Positions 28,775-37,046 of a DNA stretch of 64,000 nt are shown in pieces (position 1 is the stretch's first letter; each line of letters starts with the position of its first letter). The notes under the pieces are model-generated. The model worked only from the letters and a program-made list of their open reading frames with translations, was not told the DNA's origin and did no database searches. Position numbers and translations under genes: made by a program. The stretch is from Alkalinema sp. FACHB-956 (GTDB taxonomy: Bacteria > Cyanobacteriota > Cyanobacteriia > Leptolyngbyales > Leptolyngbyaceae), in NCBI RefSeq assembly GCF_014697025.1, contig NZ_JACJRC010000023.1:1-64000 (forward strand), in the 5' to 3' direction.

Positions 28775-30223
28775 CGTCTTGTTATCTAGTTGTCATTCAA
28801 TGATGTCAACGTAATGCCATCGGTGTAATTGTGCTAATGCTATGCCATTAATGTGATACAGTCAATTTCATTTATAGATATCTGTCTACGCGATTCAACC
28901 GAATTGTACTTAACCCATGTATAGATGCGGATTGGCTAATAATGCGAATAAATTGACATCAACGACATCTAAACCATGGATATATGTCTTAACGCTAAAA
29001 GACGCTCCCAAGGCTAATGATTAGTCATTTAGGAGATGCAATCACTCATGGATGCCATAGTTCTCCGTTGGATTACAATCATCACTTAAAAAATCCTTCG
29101 TTGCAGAGTTAATCCTCGCAAAATCTATCATCATAGAGTGCTTGATAAATCAGTATCTAGGTTTTTTCGACTAAAAAACAATCTCCTTCTTTTTATCTTT
29201 TTATCTTTCAAGTAATTAAAAGATAGTGGATATTAATCAATGTGAGTCAACATCCTCTAGATAGATCAGCGATATACTCTATGCAATAGCCAACTAAAAA
29301 AGAGAAATTTCCTTGGAGAAAGTCAGGAACAAACTAGGTATCTCTCATGTCTACAGTGAAAGATATGGATACCAAAGAAAAGTTGGTTTAAAGTTTCATC
29401 CTTCAGAATCAATCAATCAAGATAACCAAATTGAGCAGGAAAGCAGGAGCAAAACTATTAGACTCAGGAAGAATTCTAATAGTAGTAAGAAAATAACATT
29501 CTTGCTCCTATCTTTGTAGCGGTCTCTTAGAGAGATTCATCTAATCTTCATGCACCTTTGGACACACTCAATCAAGTTCAACAACCAAATTTATTCAAAA
29601 AACGCTCTATTTTAGGAAATTATCCCGTTTCAAAGCCCTATCATCTGTACTTTTTGAATGATTATCCTGAAAATAAAATCAACTCAAAGTTAACTCTTTT
29701 TTTACTCGCTAATAGAAGAATATGAATTTATGTTTGTCAAATTTTTGATGCTCTCTTGACTCCATCTCGAGGGTGATTTTTTGTTTCTATCTATCCCCAG
29801 GAAGATGTAAAAAATAAATTTTGAATCGAAATTTTGAATTCATAATCATAGATTTGATACCTCTTGTCATCAGCTTAACTGGGCTGTCCTCCACGTGATT
29901 TCTAGTCCTGATGTGAAGAATTAATCTGACAAGTTAAAGGGGTATAGCTACAGCAATCCAATCTGATTCATGAGCCTATTCTGGCTCAAAGTATTGCAGT
30001 TTCTGGAGGATTCACCCACAATTTTTGTCGGATATCTGATGCTAAATGAATTTTGATAGATCACGCTGAAATTCTAGCAAGGTGTACATCATCCTAAGGG
30101 CATAAATTAAAATTGAGCAAACCAATCTAAATCAATTTCTATAAATTTTTGTTCATTGATTCAGTAATTTTCCCCTTGTCATTTAGATTTGTCCCTAAAT
30201 AGCGGTAAAAGAATGGTGGTCGA

Positions 30224-30247
30224 AGTGGAACCCATTACAGTTCCACT
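30224..30247. repeat. 8-bp inverted repeat downstream of rmlB
   Basis: AGTGGAAC (30224-30231) and GTTCCACT (30240-30247) are exact reverse complements around an 8-base loop. They lie about 36 bp after the rmlB stop on the minus strand. The hairpin could mark the operon end but has no T-run, so a terminator role is uncertain. Confidence 0.5.
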
Positions 30248-30282
30248 ATCAACTCTTTCTGCCTCAGACAACGAAAAGAATA

Positions 30283-31431
30283 CTATCGCTGGACGACGTA
30301 CTCCTGTGACAGACCTTCTGGGGCTGCATACACCTGTTGGTAATAACGCTGATAATCCTCCGATAACAGCGGTTGCCACCAGTCACGATTGTGTAAGTAC
30401 CACTCGATCGTGTGTCGCAATCCCTGTTCAACGGTCACTTGGGGCATCCAACCCAACTCTCGCTGAATTTTGCTGGCATTGATGGCATACCGTCGATCGT
30501 GCCCTGGGCGATCTTGGACAAAGGTAATCAAGTTTTCCGCAGGGCTGACGGGTAAATCAGGGCCCCGTTCATCCATGACTTGACAGATCAAGCGTACCAG
30601 TTCGATGTTTTTCACCTCATTGTTGCCACCAATGTTGTAAGTCTCGCCCGGTTGTCCCGCATGAATGACCCGATCGAGTGCCGAGCAGTGATCCCCCACG
30701 TACAGCCAATCCCGTACATTCTGACCATCGCCATATACAGGTAACGGTTTACCGAGCAAAATATTGATGCACATCAACGGAATCAACTTTTCGGGGAAGT
30801 GGTATGGCCCGTAGTTATTGGAGCAATTGGTAATCAGCGTCGGCATCCCATAGGTGTGGAAATAAGCACGGGCAAGGTGGTCGCTGCCTGCTTTGGAGGC
30901 CGAATAGGGACTATTGGGTGCGTAGGGTGTGGTTTCACAAAAGGCGGGATCTTCTGGGGCAAGGCTACCGTACACTTCATCAGTGGAAACATGCAAAAAG
31001 CGATAGCGATCGCGCCCCACTTGGGCTACATCGGTTTGCCAGTGGTGCCGAAATGCTTCTAATAACGTAAACGTCCCCACCACATTGGTTTGGATAAAGC
31101 TGCCTGGGTTGAGGATCGATCGATCGACGTGGGATTCCGCTGCAAAATGGGCCACGGTATCGATCGCTTCTTCCTGCAACAGGTTTTGTACCAATACTGC
31201 ATCGCAGATATTACCCTGAACAAAGCGAAACTGCGGTTGATTTTGTAAAGCAGCTAGATTATTGAGATTCCCCGCATAGGTTAATGCATCCAGTACCACC
31301 ACGCGATCGTTGGGATATCGCTTACACCAATGATGCACAAAATTAGAGCCAATAAAGCCTGCCCCTCCAGTGATCAAAATCCGGCGATCGCGATGGGAAG
31401 AAGATTGAGAAGCAAGGGGTTCCTTTGACAT
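30283..31431 (-). CDS. rmlB: dTDP-glucose 4,6-dehydratase
   Basis: Converts dTDP-glucose to dTDP-4-keto-6-deoxyglucose, the second step of dTDP-L-rhamnose synthesis. The protein (382 residues) starts MSKEPLASQ and shows the NAD-binding GGAGFIGSNFVHHW motif, 'HFAAESHVDRSI', 'VSTDEVYGSL', the catalytic YSASK, and a C-terminal 'GWMPQVTVEQGLRHTIEWY' typical of RmlB. I place the start at the ATG at 31431, with a GGAG ribosome-binding site 8 bases upstream. The frame continues another 24 codons, but those are translated from the tandem-repeat array between rmlA and rmlB and look like no RmlB N-terminus. It is the last gene of rmlC-D-A-B. Confidence 0.95.
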   Translation of the reverse strand: MSKEPLASQSSSHRDRRILITGGAGFIGSNFVHHWCKRYPNDRVVVLDALTYAGNLNNLAALQNQPQFRFVQGNICDAVLVQNLLQEEAIDTVAHFAAESHVDRSILNPGSFIQTNVVGTFTLLEAFRHHWQTDVAQVGRDRYRFLHVSTDEVYGSLAPEDPAFCETTPYAPNSPYSASKAGSDHLARAYFHTYGMPTLITNCSNNYGPYHFPEKLIPLMCINILLGKPLPVYGDGQNVRDWLYVGDHCSALDRVIHAGQPGETYNIGGNNEVKNIELVRLICQVMDERGPDLPVSPAENLITFVQDRPGHDRRYAINASKIQRELGWMPQVTVEQGLRHTIEWYLHNRDWWQPLLSEDYQRYYQQVYAAPEGLSQEYVVQR

Positions 31432-31440
31432 AGCAGACTC

Positions 31441-31562
31441 CAGGTCACAGACTCCAGTAACAGACTTCAAGTAACAGGCTTTATTACAAGTAACAGGCTT
31501 CAAGTAACAGGCTTCAAGTAACAGGCTTTATTACAAGTAACAGGCTTCAAGTAACAGGCCCT
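31441..31562. repeat. Tandem repeat array filling the rmlA-rmlB spacer
   Basis: The unit TTCAAGTAACAGGC (14 bp) and variants recur throughout this spacer, with a larger block beginning TTTATTACAAGTAACAGG present twice. The array occupies almost the whole gap between the rmlA stop (31567) and the rmlB ribosome-binding site. It creates an in-frame but probably untranslated extension of rmlB. Confidence 0.85.
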
Positions 31563-31566
31563 AGGA

Positions 31567-32640
31567 CTATACCAACTCCACATGGGAATCATCGCCAATC
31601 ATAAAACGCAGCGCTTTGGGACGGGATGGCGCTTCCGTTAGCTTGGCTCGCTGCCCAATCACACTATCCACAATCCGTTGATGAATGCCCTCCACCTTAG
31701 CGCCTTGAAGTAACATACTATGTTCCAAGTCTACCTCCCGTAGGATGACGTTATCGGCAATGCTACTGTAAGGGCCAATAAAACTATTTTCGATATGGCA
31801 ATTTGCACCAATGGCAACGGGGCCGCGAATGGTGGAGTTAATAATACGGGTACCTTCGCCGATCTGCACTCGACCTAGGACTTGGCTACGATCGTCTACG
31901 ATCCCGTTCACGACCTTTGTTAAGCGGGTATCTAAGAGAATCCGATTGGCTTCCAGCAAATCATCTTTTTTTCCAGTATCCAACCACCAGCCTTGGAGTT
32001 GCCGCGCTTCGATCGATCGCTGGTGGTCAATCAGGTCTTGGATGGCATCGGTAATTTCCAATTCACCCCGAGCCGAGGGTTGAATCCGCGCGATCGCCTC
32101 ATGCACGGCTGCGCTGAAGAAATAGATGCCCACCAGTGCCAAGTTAGAAGGTGGGTTTTTCGGCTTTTCCACTAATTTCAGGACGCGCCCTGCACCATCG
32201 ACCTGCGCCACCCCAAAAGCTGTGGGATCACTAACTGCCCGCAGCAAAATTAAGGCATCTAAGCTACGTTCCTTGAATACATTGGCAAAGTCATGGAGCG
32301 GATCGGGAATCAGGTTATCCCCCAAATACATAACAAAGGCTGAATCACCGAGGAAAGGCTGAGCGGTTTTCACTGCGTGGGCCAGTCCTGCTGCTTGCTC
32401 CTGGAGAATGTAGGTGATATTGGCCCCAAAACGATCGCCGTTGCCCGTTTTTGTCCGCACTTCCTCGCCGGTTTCGGGGCTGATGATAATGCCAATGTCC
32501 GTAATGCCTGCAGCCACGATCGCTTCGATGCCGTACCAAAGCACAGGTTTGTTAGCAACGGGAACCAGTTGTTTTGCCCCCGTATAGGTGAGCGGACGCA
32601 GACGAGTGCCTTTACCACCGGATAAAATTAGGGCTTTCAT
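31567..32640 (-). CDS. rmlA: Glucose-1-phosphate thymidylyltransferase, long form
   Basis: Makes dTDP-glucose from dTTP and glucose-1-phosphate, the first step of dTDP-rhamnose synthesis. The nucleotidyltransferase domain begins 'MKALILSGGKGTRLRPLTYTGAKQLVPVANKP' with the GGxGTRLRP signature. The C-terminal third has hexapeptide-repeat, left-handed-helix features ('IGEGTRIINSTIRGPVAIGANCHIENSFIGP'). The 357-residue length matches the long StrD-like subfamily rather than the 290-residue RmlA. The start is the ATG at 32640, with GGAG 8 bases upstream; an upstream in-frame start eight codons earlier is less likely. It lies between rmlD and rmlB. Enzymes of this long form may prefer other hexose phosphates, but the operon argues for dTDP-glucose. 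Confidence 0.9.
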   Translation of the reverse strand: MKALILSGGKGTRLRPLTYTGAKQLVPVANKPVLWYGIEAIVAAGITDIGIIISPETGEEVRTKTGNGDRFGANITYILQEQAAGLAHAVKTAQPFLGDSAFVMYLGDNLIPDPLHDFANVFKERSLDALILLRAVSDPTAFGVAQVDGAGRVLKLVEKPKNPPSNLALVGIYFFSAAVHEAIARIQPSARGELEITDAIQDLIDHQRSIEARQLQGWWLDTGKKDDLLEANRILLDTRLTKVVNGIVDDRSQVLGRVQIGEGTRIINSTIRGPVAIGANCHIENSFIGPYSSIADNVILREVDLEHSMLLQGAKVEGIHQRIVDSVIGQRAKLTEAPSRPKALRFMIGDDSHVELV

Positions 32641-32670
32641 AGGGTCTCCAAAATGGGATAACAAATCGGT

Positions 32671-33645
32671 TTAGGCGTCAGATGAGGAATCAGAAGATGC
32701 GGTCGGGGCTGCAATCATCAAGGAATACTGCTGGAGCATCGATCGCAGGGCCTGTCGCCAGTGACGAGGGGGACATCCTAGAATGGGCCACAATGGGCGG
32801 TGATCGAGCACCGAATAGGCAGGACGACGGGCAGACGTGGGGAAATCCGCAGTAGTAATAGGTAGAATACGCTTGGTCAGAACCGGCAAGCCTAGGGCCT
32901 CAGCCTCTTCCAGAATCGCTACGGTAAAGTCATACCAACTGGCGACCCCGCTATTGGTGAAATGGAAAGTCCCTTGAACTACAGGTCGATCGTATTCAGG
33001 TGCGCCAGTTCTGTTTTCTGCGCTAGGGCTAGCTCTGTCCCGATCCCAGGTAATCAATTGACCTAAGGTCTGGGCAATATCTGTGGCCCAAGTGGGGCTG
33101 CCAATCTGATCGGCCACAATACGCAACTCTTCTTGGGTTGAACCAAGGCGTAGCATCGTTTTAACAAAGTTAGTTTTACCATGAACCCCGTAGACCCAAG
33201 CGGTGCGCAGGATCACATGACGATCGCCCACTTGCCGAATTCCCATTTCGCCAGCTAGTTTCGATTGACCATATACGCTCAACGGCTGTGTCGAATCCTC
33301 CACGCGATAGGGGCGATAACTATATCCATCAAATACATAGTCGGTGGAGAGATGTAGGAGCAATGCATTGAGTGCTTGGGCTTCTTGTGCAATTACTGTT
33401 GGCGCGATCGCGTTAATTTGGTTGGCTAATTCCGGCTCACTTTCTGCTCGATCGACCGCTGTGTAGGCTGCAGCGTTGACAATATAGTGGGGTTGCCATT
33501 GACGAATACTTTGCCGAATCTGCTCGACTTGGGTGAGATCGAGAGTCTGGCGATCGAGGGAAATCATTTCCCCGAGGTTAGGCAATATTGCTTGTAGTTC
33601 CTGTCCGACTTGTCCTGCTGCGCCGATCAACAGAATTCGGGTCAT
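32671..33645 (-). CDS. rmlD: dTDP-4-dehydrorhamnose reductase
   Basis: Reduces dTDP-4-keto-L-rhamnose to dTDP-L-rhamnose, the last step of the pathway. The 324-residue protein has the N-terminal NAD(P)-binding motif 'ILLIGAAGQVGQEL', 'VNAAAYTAVDRAESEPE', 'STDYVFDG' and the catalytic 'YGQSKLAGE', all typical of RmlD. The C-terminus includes 'RRPAYSVLDH', another family hallmark. The start ATG overlaps the rmlC stop by four bases (ATGA) and an AGGTGG ribosome-binding site lies inside rmlC, indicating translational coupling. The C-terminal Ser/Asp-rich tail is a small extension. Confidence 0.95.
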   Translation of the reverse strand: MTRILLIGAAGQVGQELQAILPNLGEMISLDRQTLDLTQVEQIRQSIRQWQPHYIVNAAAYTAVDRAESEPELANQINAIAPTVIAQEAQALNALLLHLSTDYVFDGYSYRPYRVEDSTQPLSVYGQSKLAGEMGIRQVGDRHVILRTAWVYGVHGKTNFVKTMLRLGSTQEELRIVADQIGSPTWATDIAQTLGQLITWDRDRASPSAENRTGAPEYDRPVVQGTFHFTNSGVASWYDFTVAILEEAEALGLPVLTKRILPITTADFPTSARRPAYSVLDHRPLWPILGCPPRHWRQALRSMLQQYSLMIAAPTASSDSSSDA

Positions 33646-34202
33646 GTATCCACCTCTTCTGCGTAGACGTCTGCGGATTGAAAGGACTGACCTGCTTGAT
33701 CTTTAGCAGATAAGATCGGATCTCCAGAAAAAGGCCACTCGATCCCAATCTCCGGATCATTCCACAGAAGGCTGCGCTCATGCTGTGGTGCATAGTAATC
33801 TGTTGCTTTGTAGAGCACTTCGGCCACTTCAGACAGCACCACAAAGCCATGGGCAAACCCAGGGGGTACCCAGAGTTGGCGGTAATTGTTTGCACTTAAA
33901 TGACAACCGACCCACTGGCCAAAGGTAGCTGACAATTTTCGCAAGTCCACCGCCACATCATAAATTTCCCCCACTACAGCCCGAACTAATTTACCTTGGG
34001 GTTGTTGAATTTGGTAATGCAATCCTCGTAGGACGTGTTTTCCTGATCGCGAGTGGTTATCCTGTACAAACCGGGTCTGAATCCCGGTTGCTTCATGGAA
34101 GACTCGTTCGTTATAGCTTTCTAAAAAAAAGCCGCGATCGTCACCAAAGACTTTAGGTTCTAGAATCAGAACCTCAGGAATCATTGTCGGAATCACCTGC
34201 AT
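33642..34202 (-). CDS. rmlC: dTDP-4-dehydrorhamnose 3,5-epimerase
   Basis: Epimerises dTDP-4-keto-6-deoxyglucose at C3 and C5 in dTDP-rhamnose synthesis. The 186-residue cupin shows 'FGDDRGFFLESYNERVF', 'RFVQDNHSRSGKHVLRGLHYQIQ' (with the catalytic His of the RGLHYQ motif) and 'WVPPGFAHGFVVLSE', all RmlC hallmarks. The start at 34202 adds six residues before a second ATG, and either could be used. It is the first gene of the rmlCDAB operon, behind a roughly 470-bp AT-rich gap that should carry the promoter. Rhamnose made here may be used by the polysaccharide operon further left. Confidence 0.95.
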   Translation of the reverse strand: MQVIPTMIPEVLILEPKVFGDDRGFFLESYNERVFHEATGIQTRFVQDNHSRSGKHVLRGLHYQIQQPQGKLVRAVVGEIYDVAVDLRKLSATFGQWVGCHLSANNYRQLWVPPGFAHGFVVLSEVAEVLYKATDYYAPQHERSLLWNDPEIGIEWPFSGDPILSAKDQAGQSFQSADVYAEEVDT

Positions 34203-34596
34203 AAAGTATTCACACTAAAAAAAAGACCCAGAAAGTAGGAAAACACATAAGTCAAGTGCAAGAAGCAAGTTCAATCGGCAAGTGCATCTGACTTTCCCAT
34301 TGTTAGGAAGGTGTCTAACCCAACGCCTCTAACGCAATCAGACTACAATTTTTTTTTACTCAATTGTTCAAATCTAAGTTTTTAAATTCAATTTTTTACA
34401 CTCTTTGGCATCCAAATGATTTGATAGATAAAATCTTGGACATTATTTTGATTGGCAATCATCCTGTCTAGTTTGATTTATGCAAATCATCTATCGTATG
34501 ACATAAGTTAATGGGCTTTATTGAAAATTTGTAGATCCCCTAGATTGACTGACGCTTTCATGCCTGGGGCTTGCAATTGCGATCGTGGGCAGAATC
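34203..34596. other. AT-rich intergenic region upstream of the rhamnose operon
   Basis: No gene is visible. The stretch contains an A-run near 34216 and a T-run near 34349-34356, with very AT-rich sequence from 34340 to 34460. It should include the rmlC promoter, but no clear -10/-35 pair or regulatory palindrome was found. Confidence 0.55.
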
Positions 34597-34695
34597 ATAT
34601 TTTGGCTAAGGCATGTCTTGCAACAATCATGTCTTAGCCAAGTTATGTCTTAGCCAAGCCATGTCTTAGTCAAGTCATGTCTTAGCTAAGTCATG
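34597..34695. repeat. Six-copy 16-bp tandem repeat overlapping a gene end
   Basis: Six successive units begin at 34597, 34613, 34629, 34645, 34661 and 34677, exactly 16 bp apart, with the consensus ATGTCTTAGCCAAGYC. The outer copies are degenerate and the middle ones nearly identical. The last units run into the 3' end of the neighbouring membrane-protein gene and supply its stop codon (34675-34677) and last few residues. Confidence 0.9.
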
Positions 34696-35436
34696 CTGAC
34701 GATCGGCCAAAACCCATGGGCGGTCAGCCAATCTTGGAAAAAGAATTCCCACGATCGTCCGTCTCCCGTTGGCCGTCATCCACCCATAGATTCCCCCTAA
34801 AATTGCCCCTTCACACAATTGCGCAAGGACATTGGGCATTATGCTGGTTGTCAGTCCATCTGCGACCAGCGCCCCTAGCATCCATCCCACACTACTCCAG
34901 ATAATCCACCAGCGCAGCTGTCGCAAGAATTTCCAGGAACGTCGGACGGAGATGATTTGAGTCATCGCTAGAATGGCACCCATGAATGCGCCGGCGATTG
35001 CATCTGCACTATAACGACTCATTCCCCAAACGACAGCTAGCGGAAGATAGGGAAATCCAGCAAGATTGATTGCACCATATATCCAATGGCAGAGAAGTAA
35101 CGAAATTCCACTAGCCAGTAGCCAGCCGAAGGCGGTCCCTAGCATCCAACGTAGCCAAGCACTTACTCTAAAACGACTGGGAGGCTGGCTAAGCGAGGGC
35201 AATCGATCTCGCTTACCTCCTTGAGATAGCGCCCAGCCTTGCATCCCCCCTAGGCAGAGTCCTGTGATAGTTGTTCCCCCTAGCCAACCCAATAACCAAA
35301 ACCAACTCGTTCCTCCCAAATCTCCGATCGTGCGATGGAACATCTGCCCTAAGGGTAAACCCATCGCCAAGGCCATCATGCAGGCTACACTCCATGGGAG
35401 TAATTGGGGCGATCGTGACTGTATCTGTTGATTCAT
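34675..35436 (-). CDS. Unknown polytopic membrane protein
   Basis: A 253-residue protein with about five or six hydrophobic, glycine-rich segments ('WFWLLGWLGGTTITGLCLGGMQGW', 'LGTAFGWLLASGISLLLCHW', 'GAFMGAILAMTQIIS', 'GALVADGL', 'CEGAILGGIYGWM'). I do not recognise the family. Similar glycine-rich small membrane proteins are common as conserved hypotheticals in cyanobacteria. I chose the ATG at 35436 (MNQQIQSRS), with GGAG about 11 bases upstream. The frame extends 49 codons further, but that part reads through a short repeat-rich stretch near 35465-35510. It lies immediately downstream of the TIGR03790 gene. Its C-terminal residues come from a 16-bp repeat array, so the original end may have been altered by repeat expansion. 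Confidence 0.6.
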   Translation of the reverse strand: MNQQIQSRSPQLLPWSVACMMALAMGLPLGQMFHRTIGDLGGTSWFWLLGWLGGTTITGLCLGGMQGWALSQGGKRDRLPSLSQPPSRFRVSAWLRWMLGTAFGWLLASGISLLLCHWIYGAINLAGFPYLPLAVVWGMSRYSADAIAGAFMGAILAMTQIISVRRSWKFLRQLRWWIIWSSVGWMLGALVADGLTTSIMPNVLAQLCEGAILGGIYGWMTANGRRTIVGILFPRLADRPWVLADRQHDLAKT

Positions 35437-35591
35437 ACTTGAGGCACTCCGAAGAACATATAGAGCATTTCCGGGAAATATCTGGGAAATATCTGGAGAA
35501 TCTTGGAAAAATACCAGAGGAATTAAGAGAAAACACAGGGAACGCATAAGTGGCAACACTGTGGAAGCTGTTGCAGCAAGCAATCATCGCT

Positions 35592-36968
35592 CTAGGACTC
35601 TTTGTAGGCATGGGCAGGCAAGTTGATTGATGTTGCCTGGGGCTGAGTCTGGGGATCAAACACAACAGTGGCTAAGGGATCACCCAGAACAATATCGCGC
35701 CACCCGATAAACCGAATCGATCGGTAAAACGCTGTGGCCAAATTTGCACCGGAAAAATACGCCTGAAACAACACTGTGGGGGAGCCGATCCCTTGGCGTT
35801 CCGGTTCATCGACGTAGCCCCGTGCGCCCGTCAGGCCCTGGGAGTCCCGCAGCAAATCGCCAATCAACGACTGTCCAGTTCGGGTCGGAAAAAATGTACG
35901 TCCGCTGCTGGACACTAACGTATCCGCGATCGCCCCCGATCGAAACTTGAGACTCTGGTAGTTCTGGCGATCGAAGGATTCATCATTAGTCCCCCAGGAG
36001 GCGTAGCCCAGCAAATTTTCCCCCGTGATAAAGGACTGCTGAGGGGCCATGGTGACTTGCAGTTGGGGAAACTGCTGTTGAATCTGGATTTTTGCTAACT
36101 GGAGATCGTTATTGTAATCCTTGTCAAAGGATTCCCAACTGCCCTTCGGCTGCAATTGGCACTGGGTCGGACGATCGAATCCGCAGGACTGGGGATCGAA
36201 AATATCAATGACGTTGGACTCCCCTGTACTTTGGTTATGTCCGTTGGGATCTAGCAAAACAGTGCCATTCAATGCAGGGCGGGATTGCAAAGCGCGATCG
36301 ACCAAAGCCAGCGCATCTTCCTCCCGATAGCCATCCAGCCGAGTCACTAAATACCCACCGGTTAGCCGATGCTCAAAGGAATAATTTTGTCGCCAATATA
36401 GATTCGGGGTCAATAAACCGAAAATGGTTTTACCCGTTAATTGTCGGTATTCTGTATCTCGAAATTCGATCGGGGGAATTTTGTAATCCAACGCCGCGAT
36501 CGTTGAGTCGAGGGATTGATTTTGGCGAAGAAACTGACCTTCTACTTCTCGGTAAGGCACCTCTTTAATTCGTAGCGGGACTCCCTTGGTTAACACAATG
36601 TACCGAATTTGATCCTGCCAATGCCTCCGTGCCAAAAATTGTCGCAGTGGGACTTCGACTTTTTGTTGGTAGGTTGCGTGACTAATGGATTCAAACACCG
36701 GCAAAAGGGTGCTATCAGGTAAATCTAGGGTCAGGAGATGATCGCGAGGAATCCGTCGCCGATGCATATAGTACTGAGCCACGCGCAAGGATGTGGGACT
36801 ATTGCGATTCGCTACGACCATCACCCGATCGACCTCTGGATGGATCCACCCCATGGGATTCGCCCTAGACTGCGCAATGCCCAACCACAGTAATCCCATC
36901 CCTAAAACAAGGCATCCCAACAGACTGCCTAAAGCTGCGACGATGCGCCGAAGACGTAAATAAGCCAT
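35592..36968 (-). CDS. TIGR03790 family protein
   Basis: This 458-residue protein has an N-terminal signal anchor ('IVAALGSLLGCLVLGMGLLWLGIA') and then the TIGR03790 pattern: 'VMVVANRNSPTSLRVAQYYMHRRRIPRDHLLTLDLP', 'IRYIVLTKGVPLRIK', and a C-terminal 'GARGYVDEPERQGIGSPTVLFQAYFSGANLATAFYRSIRFIGWRDIVLGDPLA'. The family function is unknown. The C-terminal part resembles caspase-like or clostripain folds in layout, but I cannot point to a certain catalytic pair. It is probably periplasmic or surface-exposed. The ATG at 36968 is preferred over a GTG three codons upstream. It forms a probable pair with the downstream membrane-protein gene. Confidence 0.75.
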   Translation of the reverse strand: MAYLRLRRIVAALGSLLGCLVLGMGLLWLGIAQSRANPMGWIHPEVDRVMVVANRNSPTSLRVAQYYMHRRRIPRDHLLTLDLPDSTLLPVFESISHATYQQKVEVPLRQFLARRHWQDQIRYIVLTKGVPLRIKEVPYREVEGQFLRQNQSLDSTIAALDYKIPPIEFRDTEYRQLTGKTIFGLLTPNLYWRQNYSFEHRLTGGYLVTRLDGYREEDALALVDRALQSRPALNGTVLLDPNGHNQSTGESNVIDIFDPQSCGFDRPTQCQLQPKGSWESFDKDYNNDLQLAKIQIQQQFPQLQVTMAPQQSFITGENLLGYASWGTNDESFDRQNYQSLKFRSGAIADTLVSSSGRTFFPTRTGQSLIGDLLRDSQGLTGARGYVDEPERQGIGSPTVLFQAYFSGANLATAFYRSIRFIGWRDIVLGDPLATVVFDPQTQPQATSINLPAHAYKES

Positions 36969-37046
36969 CTGAATCACTCATTCAAAAGTAGAAAAAACAA
37001 AGGTAAAAATCAGTTGGACAGTGACCGCCCTGCTTTAATCCATTCG

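Larger units (their letters stand above)
28461..30282. other. Long AT-rich non-coding region between the PKS/NRPS cluster and rmlB
   Basis: About 1.8 kb with no convincing gene, clearly richer in A/T than the flanking genes. It holds the CRP-like palindrome (28599-28614), a 50-codon plus-strand frame starting at 28622, a 68-codon TTG-started frame (29313-29519) without recognisable content, and an 8-bp hairpin near 30224. It must contain the promoter of the NRPS/PKS operon. No tRNA, CRISPR or insertion-sequence ends were recognised. Confidence 0.6.

Noticed and set aside
29313-29519. 68-codon plus-strand frame in the AT-rich gap
   Set aside because: TTG start, Lys/Ser/Asn-rich low-complexity translation and no context support; likely chance.
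30189-30482. 97-codon plus-strand frame overlapping the rmlB end
   Set aside because: Most of it is antisense to the well-supported rmlB coding region.
31432-31503. N-terminal extension of RmlB
   Set aside because: Encoded by the tandem repeat array and absent from RmlB proteins; the ATG at 31431 has a good ribosome-binding site.
31441-31562. Repeat array as a possible CRISPR
   Set aside because: The units are directly adjacent without unique spacers and no cas genes are nearby.
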